From Blakeslea trispora (Eukaryota; Mucoromycota; Mucoromycetes; Mucorales; Choanephoraceae), in contig JAIWNE010000084.1 in assembly GCA_025331445.1 (NCBI GenBank), forward strand, positions 62,001 to 126,000: a DNA stretch of 64,000 nucleotides, read 5' to 3'. Of this stretch, positions 45,883-56,260 are shown one piece after another. Below the pieces are notes generated by a model. That model did no database searches. It was not told the origin of the DNA and was given only the letters and a program-made list of their open reading frames with translations. The position numbers were made by a program, and so were the translations under genes. Positions within the stretch are counted from its first letter, which is position 1. The number at the start of each line of letters is the position of its first letter.

Positions 45883-46835
45883 GCAAGTAAATCATTGTGA
45901 TGAGTGAGAAAAAGTAAAATGAGAACATGATAAGGTGAATGGTCAAAGCCTCTTTTTTTCTTAAAAAAAAAAAAATTGTAGAAAAAAAGAGTGAAAAAAG
46001 CGCGTTTTCCCTTTTAAACAAAATCCAAAAATGTAGCGCGATTTACATGTGACAAAAGAAGACGCGCCCTTTTTTTTTTGCTATTTTTTTCATGCAAAAA
46101 AAAAAAAAAAAAAAATTGAGGGAAGACTCCGATTTTACTCAGATGAATAAATATAAAACAGTAAAGCTTCCCCTCTTTTTTTTTTCTTTCTCTCTTTATC
46201 CGCCCTTGCAAGTGGGCTTGCCGCCAGGTGATCAAGACTCGCAAGGTTCCAACAGCAAGTAGGTTTTCCACTAGGTGATCAAGACTCCCAAGGTTCCAGC
46301 AGCAAGTAGGTTTTCTGTCGCTCGGTTGTCGCGTATAGTATCTGGCCTGACGAGTATTTGGATGATGGTTTTGCAATGTATACGTGCTTACGCGGGTCCA
46401 ATTGGCCCCCGTACTTCTCTGGTGTCTCTCTGGTTCTGGTGTCTCTCTGGTTCTGGTGTCTAGAGAAGGGTGTGGTTACTTCTCTCTCCTTGTAGGGTTG
46501 GCATGCCTTACGGGAGTCTCTTGGGCTAAGGGGCTTTCACCAACAAAGCATTTCTTTTTTTTTTCGTGGACAAAATTTACTAACCTCTTTTTTTTTTTAG
46601 ATTGACTCCAAAGTAACCATAGTGATCAATGATATTTAACAAATAAAATAAAGTCTTTCTTAATACTCTATCTAAAAAAAACACTTTTTTTCTTCTTCTT
46701 CTTTTTAACTTTGATCATTTTATATTCATGCGCTTGCTTTATTCCTAACGTCTATTTAAAAAAAGAGGCTTTGACCATTCACCTTATCAAGCTCTCATTT
46801 TACTTTTTCTCACTCATCACAATGATTTACTTGCC
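45882..46835. mobile_element. Non-autonomous element with 79-bp terminal inverted repeats
   Basis: The ends GGCAAGTAAATCATTGTGATG (45882 on) and CATCACAATGATTTACTTGCC (to 46835) are inverted copies over about 79 bp with two or three differences. The 954-bp body holds the right copy of the 700-bp inverted repeat and about 80 bp of unrelated AT-rich sequence. No transposase is encoded. No clear target-site duplication is seen at the two edges. The left 700-bp copy at 39.7 kb lacks these terminal repeats. Confidence 0.7.
45975..46674. repeat. Long inverted repeat, right copy (about 700 bp)
   Basis: Reverse complement of 39723-40421. The near-identity implies recent duplication, gene conversion or an assembly effect. 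Confidence 0.9.
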
Positions 46836-47814
46836 TACTCAAAGCTAACTTGCACTATTCTTCAGTTAAGAAATCGCTCGTATCTTTCCTTGCCGATTTC
46901 AACCAAATATCGAAATGGTTTTTTTTATTGATGAATTCAATCGAGTTGCTATATAACTGCTTGTATGTCATGATTAACTTGCATGTTTTTGCTGACACTA
47001 GTGTATTGCCCCTACTCTCTCTTTTACTGCAGAATAATGAATAGTAATCGCTGTAAATGATCAATCTCAATCTTTACATGCTAAGAATGATTATTTGGTC
47101 TTTTTGAATCGTTAAGCAAAGAACCATGATGCTCATTGATATAGAACATGACCCAAATCAATCTACTCAAATAATAAACAAACAATCAACATACCAGTCA
47201 ATGAGAACAATTGAACAGTAATGTGGTCAATCTAATTTATATCACAAAGAAAAAAAAAAGTATTTTTCCCCTCTTTTTCTTTTCTCTAATTATTATAAAG
47301 AATAAAGTTATTATATACAAAGGTAACAAGGCTGTTCATTAGACTATGAGTTATTTGCTAGTGCTTGCTTAGATCAATAAATCAAAACATTCTCTTTATT
47401 GATATGACGTGCAAAAGAGAAATAGCTTGGAAAAAAGGCATGTGTTGTATCATAATTGTTGTCACGTATCTGTACTAATCAAAATGAGTAGGCTTAAAAA
47501 GAAAGGTAAAGGCCCAAAAAGCTTAAATAGAGGTAAGTAAATGTTCATCGAAAGTGTAAAGCTTGCAACTCTTCTATTGAAATACGACTAGCTTTAGGAA
47601 GAAACAGATAAGAAAACCCCGCAAAATTCTCGGAACTATCGGTGATTCTACCGATACGAAATTTATTATTTGAATTTTTGTATGATAATTTGCTTTTTGT
47701 ATGTCAATCATCTAAAATTTGATTGCGTCGTATATATCAAACTAGTTTTTTTGCTTTGCATTCCTACATTCAAGAAACATGTTAGTTCAGCGAAAAGTGA
47801 CAACAAAAAGTAGC
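46836..47814. other. Spacer, no gene recognised
   Basis: AT-rich 3' flank of the acyl-CoA synthetase gene. No supported exon. Confidence 0.5.
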
Positions 47815-50316
47815 TTACATAGCATCTAATTCTTTCTTGAAAGTCTTTGTTATTTCAGGTCGCTTGATCTTTTGTGCAGCAGTCATCAGGCCCTATTGTT
47901 ATATAGATGAGTCATCAGATGCCTTTCATGCAACCAATATATCAATATCTTACTGATGCAGTTGTCCATTCCTCATGACACAAATGGACATCGAAAATAA
48001 GCTCAGCGCCCTTGAGACCACCTTCTTTTCCTTGCTTTAATAACCCGTCCAAGATTGTCTTACGAATGACTGGGTCTTGACACAGCTCAGAAAACTCTGT
48101 CGCATCTAATCCCTTTTCTATGGCTAGTTTTCGAATCACTGGTTCTGATACGACTGCAAGTGCAACAGGTTTGGGGAAAAGTGAATCAGCGTAGACACAA
48201 ATGTTTGTAACATAAACGCAACTCTTGTATATCGACTCAAGCTTTTCAAGTGCCACATATTCACCATTACTGAGCTTCACCAAGTTCTTTTTTCGGTCGA
48301 TAATAGTGAGAGTACCATTTTCGTTCCATTCTGCAATATCACCTGTTTGTAACCAATTATCTTCGGTCATGGCTTCTCTTGTGAGATCCTCTCGCTTCCA
48401 ATAACCCTTCGTTATGGCAGGACCTCGAACCCAGACTTCGCCTTGTGGTTTTGAATTGCTTGAAAGATAACCTGCTTCGGGAACATCTACCAGTTTGATT
48501 TCACAGCAAGGAACAGGAGCACCAACCTGGCCATATGCAAACTGCTCAGGTGTCATTATACAACACATACTAATAAGACAATTTTCGTCAGTGTCTTGTA
48601 CTTTTTACTCGATCAATTTTTTTTTTCATTCACTTACCCACAGCCTAGAAATAAAGTTTGTTGGTTGATTTTTGTAAAAATAAAATAAAATAAAAAGGTA
48701 AGTTTCATTCTAAACGCCCAACTCATCATCTCGCATGTTTAAAAACTTTGTCGTTACTTACTTTCTGTCATACCTATTTAATGCATTAGTCAGTGATCTG
48801 TCTTTCTCTTATATCAACCACTTACCAAAGCCACCTAGAATAGGACAGACAGTTACAGACAAGAACTTTTGTGTCTCGATAGAAACAGGAGCACCACCTG
48901 AAAGAGCAAACCGAAGACGGCCACCCACTTGTTCCTTGATCTTGTTAAATACCAGTTTATCCAAAAAGCCAGTTGGTAAGTGACGTTCAAGCAACCAGGC
49001 CTTCGTGGCATAAGCCTTTTGGAACATTTTTTGTGCTTTAGGATTAGCCAAAGCCAGCTTGGCTAAAATACCTTTACGAATAGACTCCCAAACTGCGGGT
49101 ACACCAGTCATCAGAGTAGGTCTAAATTCTTTGATATCACCCTTACAATTGCGGACAGAAGCATCAGTCAATGTACGTATATTTGCATAGCCCAGACTGG
49201 TTGTAAAATAAAATGAGTTGTTGCGACATTAGAAACGAGGTTCAAAACTTACGTGGCACCAAAAAAGATACACAAATTTTCGACAACAAATTCCAAAACA
49301 TGAGCTAAAGGAAGATATGCTATCATGCTATCGTTTTCTGTTATAAGACCGCCAAAAATGATATTGACACCACCAACTAATTTTGTGTAAAAGTTTTTTT
49401 TTAGTATGTATCATTCAAGCAACTAGTCAAACTTACTTGCTGCAACAATATTCTTGTGCGACAAAATGACACCCTTAGGGTTTCCAGTACTACCAGAGGT
49501 GTACATAATGCAACACAGATCTTCAGGCTCAGGAGCTCTAGCTTCTCTTGGATGATCTTTACCTAGCTTGGCTACTTCATCTATAGTTATCACCTTTTGA
49601 TTGACGACATTCTTGAGGTTCTCCAGCACCTCTGGTTTTACTTCGCCGCTATAAATAATGTATTTTAGGCTAGGGCATTTACTGGCAACTTTTTGAACTG
49701 TAGGTAACAAATCGCCCACAGTATAGATAGCCTCGACTTCTGTTTCATTCATTGAGTGCAATAGACCATCTTCTCCCAAAGTATCATATGCTGTAACAAT
49801 GGTCATGTTTTGAGTAAAAGCACTATGAGCTGTCAAGAGCCAGTACATGCTGTAATAAAGGAAAACGTTTTTTTTTAGTAAGAAATTATGTTGTCTAGTA
49901 CGAATTGAGTCAAAAGACACTTACTTTGTAGGTGAAAAAACCTCTATTTTTGACTTTTCTTTAAGACCAAGTTGGATGAGACCAGCACCAATATCATGAG
50001 TCAATTGAGAAGCTTCTTTGTAGGTTATGTAGTTATATCCTGACAGCTGAAAGTATTTCCAAATCTTCTTTTCTTTCACTTCTTCGCCATTAACAAACTT
50101 TGTAACCTCCTTCTCTTCATCCACCATCTTCTCAATCTTTCGGTAACCAAAGGCTTTGTTGTTAGGATACTTGCTTGCACTGCGTGTCAAGACGTCATAT
50201 AAGGTATGGACATGTTGGTGGGGGACGCGTGCTAAACCTTCTGGAGCATAAGCGGATCTTCTAATGCGACCACCATTGGGCTGTTGAGGACCAGTTTCGA
50301 TTGTAAAGGATTTCAT
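47815..50316 (-). CDS. Long-chain acyl-CoA synthetase (Faa family)
   Basis: Eight exons on the minus strand: 50316-49925, 49849-49437, 49376-49253, 49196-48826, 48773-48762, 48644-48638, 48569-47954 and 47892-47815; 670 residues. It is an ANL-superfamily enzyme: AMP-binding loop [25 protein letters not shown]-containing [10 protein letters not shown], then GMTES (434-438), LQTGDIAEW and [18 protein letters not shown] (fatty-acid signature). It activates long-chain fatty acids with ATP and CoA for lipid synthesis, import or beta-oxidation, as yeast Faa1-4. The adenylate motif GFGMTESCGMCCIM exists only if a 12-nt and a 7-nt microexon are spliced in; both have good acceptors and donors. The C-terminus KKELDAM has no peroxisomal PTS1, pointing to ER, plasma membrane or lipid droplets. 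Confidence 0.92.
48638..48644 (-). other. 7-nt microexon of acyl-CoA synthetase
   Basis: GCTGTGG between CTAG and GTAAGT. It joins the preceding microexon and the next exon to give Ser-Cys-Gly before MCCIMTPEQ. Without it the frame is lost. Confidence 0.8.
48762..48773 (-). other. 12-nt microexon of acyl-CoA synthetase
   Basis: GTATGACAGAAA between ATAG and GTAAGT. With the flanking bases it encodes Gly-Met-Thr-Glu of the adenylate-forming motif and keeps the frame. Confidence 0.85.
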
Positions 50317-52086
50317 GTTGAAGTTAGAGATGAGAGAAGAAAAGACAAAGTAAAAAGATGACAGGAGGCTAAATTTCTTAAATCCAAAAAAAAAATCAGG
50401 ACTGTGCAACTTTGAGAGATCCTCGTTACTAGTTTTCACATGATTTTTCTATTTCTATCAAACTCAGACAATTTCTTTTTTGAGCTATTGTCTTCGTGGT
50501 TTTGTCAGAAAAAATTATGTAAATTTTCCAACTTGTATTTCGCCACAAAAAAAAAAGGACTTGACCTGCTTTTTTTGTTGTTATTACTTTGTATATGTAT
50601 GGAATTAATCATACTCATCTTATTGAATTTAAGAGCTTTAAAGATGTTGTCATGAATCATACTTTTCAAAGTCAAGAAGTTAGGAACAAAAGATATAGGC
50701 TAGATAAATATATTTGCTTTTCGATGGCTGAAGTTACTAATTAAGACGACTCGTTGGTTGACAAATTGTGTCAACGCATTACAAGAGTTCACAACTGTGT
50801 GTTAGTTTCAGCGTCGAATATAGTAAGTCTTTGCTTTTTCATAGTGTTACATTGTTCTGAATCAATAGTCTGATGCACGACATTCGGAAAATTGAACTTT
50901 ACTTGTGCAGAAGTTACAACTACATAAATCCTGTAAATAAATGAGATTAACTGGAAGCAGTACTCTAATCCTAGTGACGACAATAACCAAACTCATATGC
51001 ACACGGATGATTTACAAAGCTAGTTTTTATTTTGCTTGATGTGTTGACTTTTTTGGCTTATGGCAAGTAGATACACTTAGATGTGTATATACATTCTGGT
51101 CTTACTAGTCATAAATTACTTTTGGGTTTGATGATACATGTCCTACAAGATAGATGTTTGCCTCTTTGTTTATGGGCTGATCCGATATGTGCCGGTGTTA
51201 CTCTTTTTGCGCTCTGACTAATTTTTTTTACAAAGCTTATCACAAATCGGAATAAGAAGGTGTAACAAATTGTATATTCTGTATTGTACAATGAAATACG
51301 GCATGCACGAGCCAAATGCAGCAAAAACAACGTTAAAGCGCGAGTCTGTAGAAAAAAAAATTACACAGAAACATGACATTCCTTTAGAAATTAAAGTGAA
51401 ATAAAGACAGATTTTGTGGATCGTCTGTAGTATTCGAGTTTTGCTGTTATTGTCATTGAAGTTAGAAAATTGCTTGTATCAAGTTATTGATTCGGAACAA
51501 TGTTACAGTACGAGAAAGTAAAGACTTTCTATATATAGCTTAAACCATATGTTGTATCTGTAAACATTGAATCCGATTCAGTGGTGTTTATAGCTAGAAT
51601 CCTTGGATTTGAGCAGGCTACTCTAATATAGAATGCAAAAGTGAGGACAAAGTCTCCTATAAATGTTTAAATGATTCATGAAATCATTGTACTTAGCGAA
51701 GAAATTGAAGCGTCTACTAAAAAAAATTAGAGATGCTTGAACTGTACATGGCGATATCATTGATTCTGTGCACAAAATAAAAAACGTTAGAAATGTTTTC
51801 TTTATAAATTCACTGTGGTTTGAATTTTCAATTCCTCAGCTTGAGCTTGAATGTTTTTTTTGTTTGAAAAAAAAAAAAAAAAAAAAAAAAACCGAAAGAT
51901 GTATCAGTGAAATCCAAAATACGATTAATAACAGACCGTCTATTAGTTTTGATTCTCAATCGAAAATTTGAGCATATCATTCTATTAGTTTTGGCATGAA
52001 TATAAAACAAATACCCCTGATTTGCTTTTTTCTTTCTCTCTTTGTCTTTATCTAAATATTTAAATCAAAAAAACTCACTAATAAAA
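50317..52086. other. AT-rich spacer
   Basis: 5' flank of the synthetase and upstream region of the next gene. A long A run (51868-51891) and short noise frames; no gene recognised. Confidence 0.5.
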
Positions 52087-53057
52087 ATGCCAAAATCAAA
52101 CGAAAATATTCTAGATAAAATATTAGAGAAGCTGGATGATATATCAAGCAAAACAAGCAATGTCACAACAAGTATAAAAAGTTTGCAAGACCAGTTGGGT
52201 AACATATCAGATGAAACAAAAAGTGTTACAACAAGAATGAAAAACCTGGAAGATCAAATAGATACCTTGAAACATCACAAAAATGACGAAATTCAAGATA
52301 TGGAAGGGAACACCTCTACCATACCTTATCCGACAAAGATTAGCAAGGTATCTGGCAATCTAGCGAAGAGAAAGCCCGTCGCAGAAGATGTCAAGGACGC
52401 ATTAGCCATACTAATACCCAGTGTCCCCGCCGATGAGATATATAACTCTGTGCTCAAACACTGCACAGCTAGAAGCGATGAAGTAGTCAAGACTGTGTAC
52501 AACAACAAGCCTCCTACTTGGAAACATGTTCCAGCTTCAACAAGAGCCGAAATGTATCTAAAGGCTACTAAGCTTATAGCTAAGAGACATGGAGTAAACA
52601 TGGAAAGATGTGAGAACAACTGGCTTGTCAAGTCGTTGGTTTGTACTGGGTATCAGAGTAGATTCCATGCTCTTTGTGGATCAATCATGTATGAGGCATT
52701 TTTATAAATTATATTACTTTGATTAACCGTAAAGCTCAAAAAATATAGGAAAGATAGAGATATCAATGATGATGACAAGAATAAGAGAGATGCAGGAGAT
52801 GAAAGTGAAAGCGAAGAAGCTGATGAAGGAACTGAAAGTGAAAGTGAGAATAATGAAGCTGCAGTCAGCCAGCCTCAAAAGAGAAAGTCAAAGGTAAGCA
52901 TTTGACAATTTGATATCAAATTACATCACTGATAGCTGTATTTGCTTCTATTAGCAAGTGTCTGGCGAGACTTCCAGAAGCCATAAAAAGGTAACCCAGA
53001 TAATTGTCTTCAATGAGCTATTCATTGACCAGTTTTGCTAATTAGGCAAAAAACTGA
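52087..53057 (+). CDS. Unidentified coiled-coil protein with acidic C-terminus
   Basis: Four exons: 52087-52638, 52735-52893, 52955-52990 and 53046-53057; 252 residues. The start is taken at MPKSNENILDK; the frame is open a little upstream without a better ATG. The N-terminal coiled coil has two near-repeats (SNVTTSIKSLQDQLGNI and KSVTTRMKNLEDQIDTL). A small helical, basic domain follows (DEIYNSVLKHCTARSDEV, TWKHVPASTRAEMYL, NNWLVKSLLKKYRKD). The tail is acidic/Ser-rich (DESESEEADEGTESESENN) then basic KRKSK. This arrangement suggests a nuclear or DNA-binding role, but no known family is recognised. The last exon encodes only three residues. Confidence 0.5.
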
Positions 53058-54453
53058 CATGACTTTCCATTATTTTGCTATTACAAATAAAATCCTAATT
53101 GCTACCATATCATAGCTTTTGAATCTTCAGCTTTTAAAGTGTGTATTCTTAAATGAAACTACCAATAAGGATCGATTAACTGTCATTCATGAAATCCAAG
53201 AAATCCAGGTTGTGTTGCAGAGACTTTGGAAATTTTTCCAAGTTTTGAACTTGGCTTTTTATTGGCTTTTTAAATTACAGTGAAGGTGAAACTAACCGCC
53301 AAATAGCTAACTTTCAGTCTTGAAGACAAGTACTCAAACTCTCAATGTCATCGTTCAACCCCTTCACAAGCGTGAAGAATGCAGATTCTTCATTTAAAAA
53401 GGCTTGCTGCTATCATACAACATTATCACACAACGTATATGACAAGACCCTTCAAATCAATATATGAATTTTAAAGCTTATCAGACACAACTGCTATCCT
53501 GACAATATAAGGTAAAGATATCAATGTCACTAAACATAAACCATATATATGTTGCAAGCTATACATGTATTTTATAACGCAACAGACCCGAATGTTCCAT
53601 AGTCACTACACTTGAATTCCCTGCGAATACGCAAAAAAATACATTTTTATGGCAACTAACTAGGACAGATGTGTCAACAGAATGTTGAGTTCAGGTTGTG
53701 AGCTCAAATCCGACGAAATTCCCAAAACTACCTAAAAAAGGAGACACCATTAGAACACACATTTCAAATTAAAGTTCTTGTCCAGAAAACTCGAAAGAAT
53801 GTTTCAATTCTGAGGCAAATAAACTTTGTCTCATAAACATATTATAGCTGACATTTTCATGAGACTTGTTATACACGAATTGATCAACTAACTCAAAAAT
53901 AACAAAACCTTAGGTTTCTCTTTTATCTGATTTAGATAACACAAAAAAAAGAGACAAGCAATGATAATTAACATTCTGGGTAAGCAATTTTTGTAAATAA
54001 TAAAAAAAAAAGAATGTTAAAATAGAATGCTCTTTTCCATAGTGTTATTGATTCAGGCTCAGAATAAAAAATCTTCAAGATCAATTGTAAAATAGATCTA
54101 CATGATGTCTTTGTATCAAGACAACAGTGCTAGTCTTGTTATTGAGCCGTCTGACTACCTCATTGGCATTCCAAAAAATAAATCACTTGTCACTTTCCTT
54201 ATCATGTAAATTGACATTTGTCATAAAAAGTACTTATGCCTTGTCGATTTCAGTTAAAAGCTTTATTCTTGGTCAAATTCAAAGATAGTTAAAGTGCCTG
54301 AGCGAGATGGGAACACAAGAAAACAAGGCTTGGTATGAATCGTTTCTATTTTTGTTTTGCACACAACTTTTTTTTCAAACACATCATTTGCGGTAGTATT
54401 TATATCAAGCCCCTCTTTTTTCTTTCTTTCTTGCTTTTATCTGTTTATTTTGC
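53058..54453. other. Spacer, no gene recognised
   Basis: AT-rich, no exon with splice support. A pyrimidine-rich tract (54405-54445) precedes the fucosyltransferase start. Confidence 0.5.
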
Positions 54454-55988
54454 ATGCCAAATATTGTGAATCCTTTGAAAATCATTTATTATACCACTTG
54501 GTTCAATTCAAAAAAATTTGGTAAAGCAGATTGCCTTTTAAGAATGCCTACACTATAACTGATGATAAGAATAGCCGAGGATCTTAAATTCAGTTATGAT
54601 TGTCCAATTCCTGATGGATATATAGTCAACTATACCGGATCAAATACACACACATGGTGTACCTTGACAAGCTCTAAAGATGATATTGAGAATGCTGCAG
54701 GTCTTATGTTTCATGCAGTAGATGCTATTTCTACTCCTAAGCCTCAGCGTAAGCTTTGTTCATCAATAAGCAAAAAAAAAAAAGAGAGAATATTGACGAG
54801 TATGTCTCTAGATCGAAAAAATCAACCATGGATTTTAGAATCGTTAGAAGCACCATTTTCAAGCCCTTTTAGAGCTGATCCAAACAGAATGCAAGATTAT
54901 CAGTACCTTGCTTCTTATAGTTTCAAGTCTACTTTTTTATTTTCTTATTATTCGCCTGCTATCATGGATCTTGCCAATCGACCATTGCCTAAAGATTTCA
55001 TAAAGACCAAGTCTAAATCAGCCCCTATTTTATGGATCGCTAAAAATTGCCATGCGACTAGTGCACGAGAGAAATACATTGAAAAGCTAATGCAATATGT
55101 GGATGTTCATAGCTACGGAACATGTCTAAACAATAGACCTTTCCCGCAAGACAAATCACGAACAGATCTCTTGAAAGAATACAAGTTTTATTTAGCTATG
55201 GAGAACTCAAATTGTGGTGACTATGGTATGTTTTTTAATCTACAAAGAAAGAGATAAGACGAATAACATAACACATTTAATAAGCGACTGAGAAACTGTA
55301 TGATACCTTTATGATGTCGGCTGTACCAATTGTGGACGGACCTGCTAGCTATGATGGATATATACCCAACAATCGATCTGTCATCTACGCAGACGCTTAT
55401 CCAGATCCAAAAGACCTTGCAGATTATATAAATTACCTTAATCATAACGATACAGCTTATATGGAGTACTTTTCATTTAGACAACATGCCCTTGATATAG
55501 CACCAAAAGAACGACTTGATCCTAGTTTTATCAGTAATTGGAGCGACCCTTCGTTTCATCTAGAACGCTCCAACTACTGCTCTGTATGTCGTGGCCTGCT
55601 CCCTTGGTGGTCTTATCAGTCCAATCCTGCTCATGACGAAGAATACATTGATCCAAATAAAGACAATAGCCTTTTGGCAGATCAATCGTGCTCATCGCCA
55701 GGCAAATGGAACTACATCGCTATGGGACCACCTTACCATCCTGAATGGGAGCCAAGGCCAAGAGACGAATTCACTCGATCTGTTGCTTATGTGTCCAACA
55801 CAAGTGTTGTACTACCGTCTCCAACAGAAACAATTGAGCAACAAAGTACAAGCGTGATGGATAATCCAGTTTTTATAGCTAATGTGGCATTCATTGTCTT
55901 TTTTGCTATATTTGTCGCTAGTCTATTACGGATTTCAACAAAGCAATCTAAAAGCGCTTATACTCAAGTACAATCACCACCTGTCTAG
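54454..55988 (+). CDS. GT10 alpha-1,3-fucosyltransferase, C-terminally anchored
   Basis: Three exons: 54454-54520, 54575-55225 and 55285-55988; 473 residues. GT10 features: an N-terminal Rossmann start (LKIIYYTTWFNSKKF), APILWIAKNCHATSAREKYI, MQYVDVHSYGTCLNNR, then the donor-binding core YKFYLAMENSNCGDYATEKLY followed by SAVPIVDGPASYDGYIPNN. All are hallmarks of alpha-1,3-fucosyltransferases using GDP-fucose. Unlike animal and plant enzymes, which have an N-terminal anchor, the only strong hydrophobic helix is near residues 435-454 (VFIANVAFIVFFAIFVASLL). A 19-residue tail follows. No signal peptide is seen, so an extra 5' exon encoding one is possible. A cysteine-rich segment (YCSVCRG) precedes the anchor. 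Likely modifies wall glycans or glycoproteins. Confidence 0.85.
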
Positions 55989-56260
55989 ATAATAAAAAAA
56001 AGAACATGTTTATTGAGGCATATATTTATAGATATATATATACAAATGAAGAACGAAATGATATATGGGGGAGAGTTTTTTCTTAAAAAACAAGACTTTC
56101 TTCAATATGTAAATTAACAATTATAACAAGAAAAAACCAGAAAAGCAAGACATGTAATTTTATGGGTGTGGGTGTGGGCGTGTGTGTATATATGTATGTG
56201 CGTATGCGTGTATGTGTGTGTGTGTGTGTATGTATATGTGTATGTAATAAAAGAAGAAAA
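55989..56260. repeat. Intergenic, TG-rich simple repeat
   Basis: The spacer between the convergent fucosyltransferase and CDC45 genes carries an impure TG/TATG repeat (about 56164-56247). Confidence 0.8.
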
